The notes beneath the pieces were generated by a model. That model was not told the origin of the DNA and did no database searches. It worked only from the letters and a program-made list of their open reading frames with translations. DNA of 64,000 nucleotides from Ochotona curzoniae (lineage: Eukaryota; Chordata; Mammalia; Lagomorpha; Ochotonidae), in the NCBI RefSeq assembly GCF_017591425.1, contig NW_024466512.1, positions 26,217,501 to 26,281,500 of the forward strand, given 5' to 3'. This document shows positions 36,150 to 47,525 of the stretch, piece after piece. Both the position numbers and the translations under genes were made by a program. Position 1 is the first letter of the stretch. Each line of letters opens with the position of its first letter.

Positions 36150-36224
36150 ACACACCTGAAGAAAACCCTTATTTCCCTACGTACAAATTCCCTGAACTTC
36201 CTGAAAGCCAGCAAAATTCTGAAG
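36150..36224 (+). CDS. SORBS1: SORBS1 coding exon e10 (NPY-PTY repeat, first copy)
   Basis: 75 nt, phase 1 to 1. Reads (D)TPEENPYFPTYKFPELPE, then SQQNSE. Human has the same with IQQTSE at the end. Carries the motif NPYxPTYxFP, repeated in e11. As I recall, mouse canonical protein skips both and goes from HKLNR to DDDSD, so this is a cassette. The tyrosine-rich repeat could be phosphorylated or bind a partner (inference). The acceptor is ctgctcctctgtccag; the donor is GAAG|gtacca. Confidence 0.96.
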
Positions 36225-36553
36225 GTACCATCAACTTAGACAGCGTATCTGTTGCCTTAGCTTTAAAGTAGTTCCTTTAGTTCCATTATCGGCATAAGGT
36301 TTTGGCTTCTAGAGTTTGTTCTCATAGTCATTTTTGGTTGGTGGAAATTTTATTTCATTCATTTGCATGATGTGCTGTATTAAAATGACTAAGTCCTTTC
36401 TAACTCATTAATCTGTTTTTTAAGTGTGATGCCATTGTGTTTTAATAACATTAAAAATGGTAATCAGTCATTCGAAAGAGTCAGCTGGGGACTTGTCAGC
36501 TCCTCCACTTCACGGTGGATAGATTCAAAACCCACTGCTTTTCTCTGCTGCAG
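36225..36553 (+). other. SORBS1: Short intron e10-e11
   Basis: 329 nt, AT-rich, no repeat seen. Short spacing between two similar phase 1-1 exons fits a local exon duplication. Confidence 0.9.
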
Positions 36554-36616
36554 AGGACAATCCTTACACTCCTACCTACCAGTTTCCTGCATCTACTCCT
36601 AGTCCTAAGTCTGAAG
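36554..36616 (+). CDS. SORBS1: SORBS1 coding exon e11 (NPY-PTY repeat, second copy)
   Basis: 63 nt, phase 1 to 1. Reads (E)EDNPYTPTYQFPASTPSPK from the split codon onward, then SE, matching human residue for residue as recalled. Shares NPYxPTYxFP with e10 and the same ending, (S)E-G|gt at the donor. The acceptor is cttttctctgctgcag; the donor is GAAG|gtaatt. Cassette by phase and by comparison with mouse. Confidence 0.96.
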
Positions 36617-37790
36617 GTAATTCAGGGGACATCGTGTGCCTCCCTCTGTACCAGTGCTCTGCTCTCCTTTTCACCTGGTTTTCTTTTCCTGGTGCCGAAG
36701 GGCTGTCTCCTATTCATTTGCTTCCCTCTGACCTTATGTTTTGCGGTGGTGTTTCCTCGCTGGGAGTATGAGCAATGTCTACCATGTGGTATCTTGGTCC
36801 TGTGCCCATAGGATGTACATAATTGATGAGGGGAGTCAGTGTAGTTTAGTTATAATGCTTGGGGACTTGGGGACTTGCCTGTGCCAAACTACCCAGGACC
36901 TGGTGTCCAATGGGGGAGGAGAGGTGGAGCCACACACTGTTGGTGTCTGAGCCGTGACTTGGGAAGGCTGAGTCACTGTGTGGGCTGGAGGGACATGGAC
37001 CTACCAGGATCTATAAGGGTGCAGCTGACTTCACACCAAGCCCCTCTTGTCGTGGGCCCTCAAAGTATCTCTGGAAGAGTGTCTCTGCGAGGACACCAGG
37101 GATAAGAATTAGTCCTGGTAGGAGATTAACTTACCCTCGAGAGAAAGGGTTTTGGCCAAGCTGGGAAGTACTTTATCAAAGAAATTTATAGGAACTTGTA
37201 TCTTCTGGGGGAGAAAAGGCACATCTATATCTGAGAGATAGCCTTTTCTGGGACAAAAGGTGTAGGTGTCAAATAAACTTGTAAAAGGTGACTCAAGGGC
37301 AGTCTGAGAAATCTCTTTGTAGCTGAGATTGTCTGATCTTTGAATGAGTGACCCAGAAAAGAGGGAAGAAGTGTGGAGGAAGACATTTTGTTGAACGTTC
37401 CTCCGGGGTACGATGTTGAAGGCTCTGAACTCCCTTCACCCAGCAGTGTAGGGAGCCCTTGCTGTGCTCCGTGCACTGTCTTTAGACGTGAGTGAGACAT
37501 GGCCTGTCTCCAGACATCTGTATTTGGTGGAAAGTTAGACAAGGCCACTTCGGCTTGCTGTGCCTAGGGTGTGGCAATCGTGAGAGCATCTACCCAAAGA
37601 CCCTGCTGGGATGCACTAGGTCCTCAGCAACAGCTGGGGAGTGTCGCTAAGGACAGTAAGGCTTGGGAATTTGAAACCAGGATTCTGTTTAAAAATATTT
37701 GCCAGTGTGGCCATGTTGGTGCTTCTCTGCCCTGATAAGCTCAGTAAGCCATATAATACAACCTTTCTCATCCTCATTCACCAAACTTCC

Positions 37791-38094
37791 TTTTAAAGAA
37801 TTATTTGTTTGAGAAGGAAAAGGAAAAATGATAGAGGCAGGGAGGGAAGAGAGACAGACAGACACAGAATCCTACCCATTGGTTCACTCCTAAAATACCT
37901 GTAATGGTTAGGCTGAACCTAGAAGCCAAGAACTCATCTTAGGTCTTCCCAGTGGGTGGCAGGATTCTAACTACTTGAGCTGTTAGCTGGAAAATGGAAT
38001 TGGGAACAGATCCAAGACTTGAACCCAGGCATTCTGATATGGGACAGAGGTGTCCTAACCAGCATCTTTGCAACTGGTGTTAAACACCTGCCCC
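37791..38094 (-). mobile_element. Old C-SINE
   Basis: 'ttttaaagaattatttgttt', 'cccattggttcactcctaaa', 'ccagtgggtggcaggattct', 'cttgaacccaggcattctga', 'gtgttaaacacctgcccc'. Reverse-oriented, with an extended GA-rich tail side. Confidence 0.8.
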
Positions 38095-38326
38095 ATCAAG
38101 CTCTTACAGATCATTCACCACCCATGAGGTGATAATTTGAATGCTTTAGACACCGTATTAGTTGACATGTAATAGTCTGTCACTTTTGGTGTGTGCCATG
38201 TGTCTTAGTCAGTGGTTTGCACATGTTTCATGCCCGGGTCCTATTTGAGTGAAAAGAAGAATCTACCAAGCAAACCCACACATGGAACTAAAATTCTGGT
38301 GACTTGATTCTTTTCAATGGCTTCAG

Positions 38327-38419
38327 TGTCAACAAATCTGTCTGCTGTAGATAACTTGGGCTTTTGGTCTTGGGACACAGATTTTACTGAAAGCACTGCT
38401 GGAGAGATGCCTGAACTGG
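38327..38419 (+). other. Weak candidate cassette exon
   Basis: 93 nt open in phase 1 to 1, as required in this intron. The acceptor is gattcttttcaatggcttcag; the donor is CTGG|gtgagg. It would encode (V)STNLSAVDNLGFWSWDTDF and TESTAGEMPELG. I recall no such SORBS1 segment. Openness over 31 codons with matching sites is not rare by chance. Confidence 0.2.
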
Positions 38420-40074
38420 GTGAGGGTGAAGTTTTTTTCAGGGTAAGTTTGAGTAATTTGGGTTTTTGGTGTGTGCTTTATTTGGACTTTTGGACCCAAG
38501 TCACTTGTAACAGAGGGTTGCCTTCCAGGATCAGTGGACAAGGGCAAAGCACAGTGAAGGCATAGCTGCTCATGGACTTAGACAAGCAAAGGCCAACTTG
38601 GAGAAGTCCTGTGGAGAGGAGCAGTGTCTCCCGTATGACAGGAAGATTGCCTTAGACCCGTCACCAGCAGCACCTGTGGTCAGCCCAGCTGCTGGTCTGA
38701 AGACAGGATTTCACGGCCTCACAGTTGGAGCCCTGTGTCATCAGGCCACCACACCTGGCAACCTGGGTGACACTGAACTCTGCTATTGCACATCCGGTCT
38801 GGCACAGCAGGGGTGAGAGTAAGGGATGATAGGACCACTTGTCACATATGATGTAAAAATAGACCTTACTCTTTTTCATTTTGAAAGACCAAAGAAGGAA
38901 GAAATGGTCTTAATGAATAAAAAAAGAATAATAATCACCACGATGATTCAACTTTAACACAAGTTTCTAAGAAGTTGTCTTCCCTAGAGAGCTTTTAAAA
39001 ATAGAATTAGTTTCATCTCTGGCCCCCACCCCTGCCTGGGTGACACAGGCAAGCATGAATCATTGATGTATTCTGTTAGGTCAGCTTTTTTCACAAATGG
39101 GGAAAATGTTTGAGCTAGAATTTGAGCTGGATCATTTTAAAGCTCTTGTTTATTTTGTGAGTGAGTGAGATTCTTTGCACTTCCAGACGGTGGTTTGTGG
39201 TTCTGATGTCTGCACGCCAGCAGGCCTTCAGCAGCCCTGTCCGTGGTGCTGCTCGGCTCTAGGCACAGGCGAAGACCCATCCGTGCTCACTGGAAGCTCT
39301 GCCCCTAGATTTTAATGCGTGTTAGTTAGGAAATAGCTTTGCTGAGACACTGAGCTCTCATTCCAGTGGCTGCTTCCTGGGGAGGAGATTTTTGTTGCTA
39401 CTGCTATTTCATTTTCATTCAAAAATTTGAAAATAGAATTATTTGTAGTGAACCAATCAAAGCCTTGCCTAAGGGCTCCTGCCTCTGTCTAAATCCTAGT
39501 GGCTTACAAAGGGTAAAAAAACAACCATTCCCAGATATCTCAAGGCTGGCTCCACTTAGTAATAAGGGACTTGGGGAGATTTGGCTTATCTTGGCACAAC
39601 AACTTTCTTTTTCTCCCCCAGCTACAGTGAAAAAAGTAACCTTCTGGCCAGAGTTTTAGAAGATAAATATGCCTAAAGTGATCAGGTCATAATTGTTAAG
39701 GCTTAAAATGTGCTTTTGAAAACAACCAAACCTCTGTAAATTCCAATGAGAGATCTCCACTAGTGGTTTTACAAGCTTTGCAACCACTTTTGGTGGTAGG
39801 AAAGAGATGTGACATGCACTGGTAGGTAGTTTTATGAAGTAGGAGTGAGAGGACCAGCTATGGAGAAATGTCTTCCCCACCCTCCTGCTTTAAGAAGCAG
39901 CAGTATGTCCAGCACCTTACAGCTCGCAGTCAGCACCAGACAACTCCACAGTCCTGTGGAAAATACCAGCATCACCACCACCACCAGGCAGCTGTATGTC
40001 TGCCATGAGTTGGCCTTTCCCAGATACAGGCCTTTCCATTGAATGCATGGCTATTTTTATCTCATTTTTGTCCT

Positions 40075-40200
40075 TCTAGCAATTTCATGAAGTAAGCCTT
40101 CATTTCATCAGTGAGGACTAGAAGGCTCAAAGAGGTTGGATAGTGTGTGCTAAGACCACACGGTAGGTGGCACAGCCAGGATGCACACTGGTGTGTGGGG
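40075..40200 (-). repeat. MIR-like ancient SINE
   Basis: 'catttcatcagtgaggacta', 'gaaggctcaaagaggttgga', 'gaccacacggtaggtggcac', 'agccaggatgcaca' follow the reverse MIR order. Confidence 0.55.
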
Positions 40201-41136
40201 CCACCAGACGTGGACTTTTCCTTACCCTGCTGCACTGCTCGGCCGAGTACTTTGTCTTTTAATACCTTCATGTTCTTGCCTGTCCTTTTCTCATCAAGGT
40301 CTTTCATGTCCACCCAACTTTCCCTGTGACAGCCCTGCCTTAGTCTGCTGGACCAGTTCCTCCCAGGATGATGTTTTGGAGAGATCACTGTGGTTGAGAC
40401 CCATAGCCATGGTTGAGAATCACTGTAATGAAAGAGCACCACACTGCCCCCAGCCCCCACCCTCATCCGCAAAGGGGCAAAGATACTTACCCAGATGCAG
40501 CCTTGGAAATTTGAATTAGAGTGCGGAATCCAGATTCAAGAGAAATGCCTTTCCCTTCTGATCATACTCAAGTGATGTTAGCTTACTGGGTCTGTTTGCT
40601 GTTGTAAAAAGTAGAAGCTGTTTGACAATGATGGCTCTCAATCTGCAGCAGAACCAAGTGAGCCATGTGCTACTTGGTTGTCTATAGCTGGTGCAGGCCT
40701 GTTGGCCATTGCTAAAAGGGAGGTTCCAGGAAGCAGCTTTTGTGTTGCTCTTGGATGTTTCTCCCACATTGAGGGCAGACGGCAGTTACCTCCTGGTGCT
40801 GTGATTCCAAACACCACCTGTAGGTGAGATCTCCATGAGTTTTGTGGCGTGTGGTCTGCCTCATTGTGATTTCTTCTCATTCCTAAAGGAGATGGGCACA
40901 AAGGCAAGAATTTCAGGAGGCACATTTTCTCAGGCAAGCCTGCAGATGAGTTAAAATACTTCCTTACCAGCCTTGCAGGGTTTCTAAGAATAGCTGTATT
41001 TTGCTTAAATTAAGCAGGCCACAGTGTTCTGAAGGTATTGGGCTAGGATCTGTGCCTCCTGCCCCAGAGTCCAGCTGGTGCTGCCCAGAGGAGGGGCTGA
41101 ACTGCTCACAGCTTCCACCTTTGCTCTCCTTGCAAG

Positions 41137-41262
41137 AGCTGCCTGGCAGGTCTCCGCCTATCAAGTGTGCAAATGTTGGCCAGCCTGCTGGGCAGCTCAG
41201 AAGCATAGCTGTCACCCCTCTTCTGCTTGATGGCCCTGGGAAGCTGACAGGGAATGAGGACG
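41137..41262 (+). other. Candidate cassette exon
   Basis: 126 nt, 42 codons open, phase 1 to 1, matching both neighbours. The acceptor is ctttgctctccttgcaag (AAG rather than the preferred CAG); the donor GACG|gtgagt is close to ideal. Would encode (E)LPGRSPPIKCANVGQPAG and QLRSIAVTPLLLDGPGKLTG, then NED. No family match recognised. Confidence 0.28.
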
Positions 41263-41500
41263 GTGAGTCTTTGTCCAGCCCTCTGGTCTTCCCAGACTTG
41301 CTTTTGTCGCTTCATTTGTTGCTATGTCTTCAGCAGTTTCACATTCTGTCCTGACTCGTTTTTAATCTCTTAAAACTTAGCTGTCACAGAGGGCGTAATA
41401 ATTTTGCCCGCACTCACTACACTTGCTGGTTTCCTTGCTCCCTTTGCTTGCTTTTTCATTGCCCATCCCACCCAGTCTCCACCACAATCTATATTGGTGT

Positions 41501-41803
41501 CTATTTATTATTGTAAGGTAGATTTACAAAGAGAAGGAGAAAGAAGAATCTTGCCTCTTGCTAGTTCACTCCCTAAATAGTCACAACAGCCAGAGCTGAG
41601 CTGATCTGAAGCCAGGAGCCAGAGCTGCTTCTGAGTCTGCAACATTGGTATAAGGTCTGAAGGCTTTGAGCCATCCTCCACTGCTTTCCCAGGCAATTAG
41701 CAGAGAGCTGGATGGAAAGTGGAGCAGCAGGGACATGAACCAGCACCCATATGGAATGCTGGCACTACACGGTGGAGGATTAGCCAGTCGAGTCATTGCA
41801 CTA
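41501..41803 (-). mobile_element. C-SINE, intermediate age
   Basis: 'tatttattattgtaaggtag', 'gttcactccctaaatagtca', 'gagctgagctgatctgaagc', 'catcctccactgctttccca', 'gagctggatggaaagtggag', 'acccatatggaatgctggca'. Reverse-oriented. Confidence 0.88.
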
Positions 41804-42136
41804 CCTCTCTACTTGTCTTTAACTACTTCTGCTTGTGTGTGTGTGCACCTATTGCTGCCTTTAAATTCTTCTTCCTCTTAAGTGTATTTTGGGTAAAATC
41901 CAAGAAGGAATTATGTTGAGCTGTGGGGAAAGTATGTTTAAAATGAGCCATTAATGTTGGAAAGATTCAGTATCAAAGTCAAAGAAATGCTTAGCATTGA
42001 TATGCAGTAGATAGTGAGAGGTGGTTATGAAAACGCTGCTTTCTGCCCCTCATCCCATTTTGATTTGTTACCTGATATTATAAAGCAACAGTTTCTAACC
42101 AATACTTCTGGTTAGTTTTAAGATTTTTTAAAATTC

Positions 42137-42463
42137 TTTTTTTTTTTGAGATTTATATTCATTTTTATTGGAATATACAGAGAGGAGGAGAAACAGAGAG
42201 GAAATCTTCGTCCGATGCTTCACTCCCCAAGTGGCCGCAATGGCTGGAGCCAAGTCAATCTGAAGCCAGGAGCCTGGAGCTTTCTCCAGGGCTCCCACAT
42301 TGGAGCAGGTCTCAAAGCTTTGGGCCGTCCTCGACTGCATTCCCAGGCCACAGGCAGGGAGCTGGATGGGAAGCAGGGCCGCCTGGATTAGAACTGGTGC
42401 CCATATGGGATCCTGGTGCACTCAAGGTGAGGACTTTAACTACTATGCTATCGTACCAGGCCC
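42137..42463 (-). mobile_element. Young C-SINE with near-perfect target-site duplication
   Basis: Full-length reverse copy from its poly-T to 'ctatcgtaccaggccc', including 'cactccccaagtggccgcaa' and 'cgtcctcgactgcattccca'. Flanked by 20-nt repeats at 42120-42139 and 42464-42483 that agree at 18 of 20 positions. Confidence 0.95.
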
Positions 42464-43384
42464 AAGATTTTAAAAAATTCTTTAAAAATCCTTAAAGAAA
42501 AAGTCATTTAGGCACGCATTGGAAGTCCCTGTGGCTCCTGGCAGTTGTAGGAAGGTGGCTGTCTCCCCAAGGTCCCAGGGGAGTTGCTGGTGTAAACAAC
42601 AGTGGCCAGCAGGGTCCTCTGGGTCCCTAAAGTAAGTTCAGTTCATCCCGGGTGAATTCTGCTTAGTATCAGAGCTTCCCAGAATCACCAGTCCAAGATA
42701 TGCTGAGAGTGCTGCCAAGCTTCCATGTCTGCTGCTTGGTACACCAAGGGCCACGGTCATGAGCAGCGATCACAAGATCCCAGCTCAGCAGACTCCACTG
42801 TGGCATTGTTGTCAAGAGCCCTTGGCGTGATAGGGAAAGCAGGGGTCAGGTGCTAGTTCACGGACAGCCTGAGAAACACTGCATTTAGTGTGCCTTTCCT
42901 GTGGTTACACAGACCCACTCTCATTGCATTTGATCCGTCTGTGCCTCCCACCCAGTTTTCCCATTCCAGGCATTTCTGCTGCCTGCCTCTCTTTCTCAGT
43001 ATGGTTTTGACTTTGCTGGGAGAACATTGTGAAAAGCAGGTGGAGGATGGAGCAAGTTAACTCAGCCTTGTGCATTGTCCCTAGAGACCAGAAGGAGACA
43101 GAAAAGCTACGAGCAGTGGGGTAATTTGAACAACTTTCCTAAGCATCCCCCAGGGCAGGGAGATGGGGAAAATTAGAGCAGAAGCTATGTATGAGTTGGC
43201 CTGGCCAGCAGTTCAATTCAGGACTTGAGTTTCAGAACAACGCCTCTTGCTGCCTTTTCTGTAATAAAAACGGGAACTGAATAGCCAAATCTTTCACCTT
43301 TCCCAGCACTGGGCACAGCAGACTGGGTGAAAGAACCAAACAGCCATTCCCTTTCTAGTCTAGGATCTAGGAGGTGCCTTAGGA

Positions 43385-43540
43385 AGCTGGAAGGACTCGA
43401 AATCTATTCCCAGTGTCTCGCTCGCTGTGCCTCAGTTCTCTTTTCTGTAAAATGTTCACTTCTTCCTGGGATTCTTGCAAGGTGTGGGTGGGATATTAGT
43501 AAATCACCAACTATCACTAGGTCCTTAATAATGGAAATTA
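43385..43540 (+). repeat. MIR-like ancient SINE
   Basis: 'cgctgtgcctcagttctctt', 'ttctgtaaaatgttcacttc', 'gggattcttgcaaggtgtgg', 'actaggtccttaataatgga' follow the forward MIR 3' half. Confidence 0.5.
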
Positions 43541-45752
43541 GAGTTACTTTTCATATTCTATGTGGAAGAAAAATTTCCCTAACCTTGCATTTCCAAGGCA
43601 AGCATCTAACAAGGAAAAGGACAGATGATCCATCCCCTGGAAGTTGCAGATGTGGTTTGCTCTCTGCAGCAGGCAGCAGGGAATGCACACATCAGCCCCC
43701 TAGAATACAGGGGGAGAAGTGGGATGCCCATCCCTGTGTCCCTGGGGGTAACCTTTTTCACCTGCTCCAGGGCTGAAGGGAGCCTGTTGAAGCATCCAAC
43801 CACTCAGCCTGCCCTGTGGCCTCCTTCACACAGCTGTCCTCTTGCTTTTTCTGCTCTTCCAAGTAAAGCCATTGATCAATTCCCCATGCACAGCTATTTA
43901 TTTCCCCATCTTGTGAGAACTCTTTATTATTTTATTCCACGGAATCTTCTAGAATTCCATATCAGAAAGCCCTAGGGAGAAACATTTCTTAAACAGCTGA
44001 GGCTTAAAAAAAAACGTACTCATTCTGTACACTCTGCTTCTCCCTATGGCCTTATTCTCACTGCATGAATCTTTAGTAATAATTCTAAATTAACCTTCAC
44101 CTCCTCATCTGCTCAAGGACTGCCACCTTCCATGACTCAGAGAAGCACAGGATTTTAAGCTAAAACACCAGAATGAATTCTAAGCTATACATATATTGAG
44201 TTCTGGATAAGCTAACTTTTCATTTGAAACAGGCAGCAGTTTTTGTTTTCCTAATCAGTTTTAGTTCTTTATGACATTTCTTAGTATAATTATTACATGT
44301 TATTTTTTTAATTAAATCAGTGACACAGAATTCTAAGACAATATATTTCTGGATTCAATTTTATCTCCTTTCTCCTACTCTGTTTTTGGAAGTCAGCAAC
44401 AGTCTCTTACACATTCAGTTTACAATAGTGGACGTTTTCACTGTCTTAGTAGGAAGAACCTTAGGCTTTGTTCAACCTTTGATGTTGGTTAATTTTTGTC
44501 CTGAAGGAGGAAGGAGGGAGAGGTGGGAGGAGGAAAGGTAATTTGGTACCTGATGCCTCTACTTTATTTGGACCTTGGGAATATGTAGAATGGGACATGC
44601 AGAAGGGTCAAGCAGGGATGACAAATAAGTTATCTTTAAGTAGGACTTTGAGTAACAACCATACTAATTTTCTTTATAGTTCATGAACTAAGCTGGCCTT
44701 TTTTACTCTGAAACTTGATTTGCCCAGAAACAAGGATTTGATTAGCATGTAGTGATTAACAGAGCACATTTGGGTTCTCTAAGTTGTCTTTGTGGATTAG
44801 CTTATGGATCTGGCTCATGGTAGGATTTTAAGGGAAGGAATTGTGTCCTCCTTCTGTAAATGTGGATCTGAATCTGGATCAGCAAGATACAGAAAGCAAG
44901 AACTCTCAGGCTTTTTGGACTAATGCTTTGGAAGGACCATCACTGATGTAGCAGGGGACAATCCTTGTTTAAAAAGCTGTTCCCCGAAGTGTGCCTGGAC
45001 TCTAAACTGTAGTTGGAAGAACAGAGCCACCTTCACGAGGGGCTTGGTTCTTGGTCTCGGTTCTGCAAGTTTTGGAGTCCACAATGTTCTCCTGACCCAG
45101 GGGCCCCTGGGAGTGCCCCTGCATGGCACACACACTTGTTGTGAGTCTGCTCTGTTCCTGAGTTACACAGCTAAGACAGTTAGTGGCTCTGCAGGGTCTT
45201 CCACAGAGCCACGGCTGCCATGGCTGTGCCATGTCCAAGAGGAAACTGCAGGGTTAGCCCTCCTCTTGTTTATCAGCTGCAGGCCCTGTGTTAATGATGG
45301 TGTGTGGAGAGGTGGCAGAGGTGGGGAGCTGGGAACCTCACCCCCCCCCATGCCTGGAGAGCCCCTCCCCAGGGCTGGACAAGAGACCCTGAGCAGGGCA
45401 GCAGCAGGGGGCAGTGGCCTCAGCGCCCTGCCCATGTGACAGTTTTGGCTATGGGGATTCCTGTGGCCAGGGGAGAACCTTTGGCTCTTGTTCCCTGTGC
45501 CTGTCTTGGTATTAGGGAACAGTCAGGAAGGTCCTTGTCTGGACCACAGGTCTTATGGGGTTGATGTACTCTGTGAAGCTCACTGCTCTCAGCTGTGGTC
45601 TGGCGTGGTGTAGCTTCCTGCGCTTGATTCTTCTCCTGCACTGGGCTCCTGGGTGTGGCTGGACATGGTGTGGAAAGGGCAAGCGGGGATACCCCGCCCA
45701 GCTCGCTGCTCTTGGTCAGCTGTCCCTGACGTCGTCTTGTTTTGTCCACCAG

Positions 45753-45800
45753 ATGATGATTCAGATCTGTACTCTCCCCGGTACTCCTTTTCTGAAGATA
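45753..45800 (+). CDS. SORBS1: SORBS1 coding exon e12
   Basis: 48 nt, phase 1 to 1. Reads DDDSDLYSPRYSFSED with the first D split, then the first base of a Thr codon. Same as human as recalled; mouse has DDDSDVHSPRYSFSDD. The tyrosine-containing SDLYSPRYSF is loosely like the e10 and e11 repeats and has the same phase. The acceptor is tgttttgtccaccag; the donor AGATA|gtaagt is a full U1 match. Acidic start, likely disordered. Confidence 0.97.
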
Positions 45801-45923
45801 GTAAGTACCATTGCATTCCCTGGGTGCAGGGGAGGAAGGAGGGTGATGGGTGAGGGAAGACGCCTTCCTGCTGTTGGGTTTCATGGATTTTAAAAGTCTG
45901 CGGTACACACTATCTCTCTCCAG
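45801..45923 (+). other. SORBS1: Very short intron e12-e13
   Basis: 123 nt, close to the practical lower limit for mammalian introns. G-rich in its first half (ggggaggaaggagggtgatg), as is common in short introns defined by intron recognition, with a CT tract before CAG. Confidence 0.93.
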
Positions 45924-46053
45924 CAAAGTCTTCCCTTTCTGTGCCTCGCTCAAAAAGCGAGATGAGCTACATTGACAGTGAGAAGGTAGTTAAGAGGTCG
46001 GCCACACTGCCCCTCCCAGCCCGTTCTTCCTCGCTGAAGTCAAGCCCAGAAAG
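45924..46053 (+). CDS. SORBS1: SORBS1 coding exon e13
   Basis: 130 nt, phase 1 to 2. Reads (T)KSSLSVPRSKSEMSYIDSE, then KVVKRSATLPLPARSSSLKS, then SPE(R). Human has TKSPLSVPRSKSEMSYIDGEKVVKRSATLPLPARSSSLKSSSER, nearly identical. RSKSE and KRSATLP look like 14-3-3 or basophilic kinase sites, and LPLPAR is a short proline ligand; these are inferences. The acceptor is actatctctctccag; the donor is AAAG|gtaagt. Asymmetric phase, so probably constitutive together with e14. Confidence 0.97.
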
Positions 46054-46124
46054 GTAAGTGCTCCCTTGTCCTTGGACCAAGGCCTGCCAGCCTCCTGTCC
46101 TAAAAACGTGCAGCTTGAATCCCA

Positions 46125-46280
46125 CCAGCGGTGATTTATCCCTTCTGAGTTTCAATGATGCTCGTCTATGAAATGGAGAGAGAGATGGCATAACTCCTTA
46201 ATAGCATGTCAGGGATGGATGAGTTAATACACATAGCATTCATGGTATATAGTTGGTTTAATTAGTGCTGCTGATGAGTA
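46125..46280 (+). repeat. MIR-like ancient SINE
   Basis: 'ctgagtttcaatgatgctcg', 'tctatgaaatggagagagag', 'gatggatgagttaatacaca', 'tagcattcatggtatatag' follow the forward MIR 3' half. Confidence 0.45.
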
Positions 46281-46989
46281 GAAACGCTATTTGCATTGTC
46301 ATTAGAGAAATGTTTTCAAGTTCTTTGCTTACACTAACTCTGTGTTCACAGTGATAGATACTGTAAGCTGTGGGCTTGTTCTATTGATGACATTGGTCAT
46401 CTTTTCATGCCTGCCTGGAGCAACGTGATTTTCTTTTATTGTGTTCTTGACTCTCAAAATGCCCTGTGGCACAACTTTCTCATGTCATTCGAATAAGTGT
46501 CCATGCCCCTTCAGCCCCCAGTTTCTGCCACATCTCAAATTGCCTAGGGCTCTGAGCCCAATGATATCATTATGTTTCCTTTAAATACACTCCTGGTTTC
46601 ACACTTCCACAATTTCCTTCTTTATAGAGAAGTAACTGGCTATTTTAAAAAGACCAAGGAAATGCATTCATCGAACACCTACAATGTACATTCTCTGCAC
46701 ATTGAACCAGATATAAGCATATAAATATAAATCATTGTCCCTGACTTCAAGAAGTTTTCAGGTTTGCATAAAAAAGTAAATACAGTCACGTTGCAGAGTG
46801 CCGGGATGCACATGCCTGAAAATTTGCAAACACTTTACAAGGGTTCACGTATCCTGGGAAATACCACTGCAAGCCAGAAGTGCCCGGGCCGTGCAGGCCG
46901 AGGTGGGTGGCTCATGGATGGGGTGGCTCTAACGGCCATCACAGAGAACCCAGGCGTGCTAGTTGCTGATCTTTCCTGAGTGACAGAAG

Positions 46990-47160
46990 GGCCTGCAGCC
47001 CTGCTCAGTGACTTACTTGCACTGTCTCATTTGGTCCTCGCAACAACTCTCATTTTTCACCTGGAGAAACTGAGGAGCCCAGAGGTCACGTGTCTAGCTA
47101 AGAGTACATGGTGAGTGGCAGGTAACATGGCAGAGACTGAACCGGGACCTCCAGGTATCC
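46990..47160 (-). repeat. MIR element
   Basis: 'gtctcatttggtcctcgcaa', 'caactctcatttttcacctg', 'gagaaactgaggagcccaga', 'ggtcacgtgtctagctaaga', 'gactgaaccgggacctccag'. The best reverse-oriented MIR in the window. Confidence 0.68.
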
Positions 47161-47525
47161 TCTCGCCATGTGAGTGGGAAGCGCAGGCATGTTGAGGGAG
47201 TGACAAATTCATGACAGCAGAACAAGGTGAAAGATTTTTCCGGAGCGAGCTTGCTGCTGCTTGCTCCCTCCCTGTTTCTCTTTCTGCTCCCTGGATTTGG
47301 TTTTTGAACAGAGGATTCCTCAGCCCCCTCATGAGGCAAGCACAGACATTTAACTGGTTGTTTTGCAGAGGCAAAACTTGTGCAGTTATGTTGCTCACCC
47401 TGATTGATTTTATGCTTTGGATATAAAAATTGCTTGATTAGACTACAGCCAACCCAAGTCAGACCGTGTCAGCAGCTGATGCCAATTCTCATGAAAACTG
47501 CTCTAATAGGATTTTCTTGCTACAG

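Larger units (their letters stand above)
36617..45752 (+). other. SORBS1: Intron e11-e12 (longest in window)
   Basis: 9136 nt. Contains C-SINEs at 37791-38094, 41501-41803 and 42137-42463, and MIR-like pieces at 40075-40200 and 43385-43540. Two phase 1-1 exon candidates lie at 38327-38419 and 41137-41262. The stretch 44000-44700 is AT-rich and unassigned; 45300-45430 is GC-rich without a supported gene. Confidence 0.8.
46054..47525 (+). other. SORBS1: Intron e13-e14
   Basis: 1472 nt with two MIR-like elements (46125-46280 and 46990-47160). The sequence at 46650-46760 (gaacacctacaatgtacatt, then ccctgacttcaagaagtttt) also resembles an old mammal-wide repeat that I cannot name. Confidence 0.85.

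Noticed and set aside
45420..45953. 177-codon open frame on the minus strand across e12-e13
   Set aside because: Antisense shadow of real coding exons e12 and e13 and GC-rich intron.
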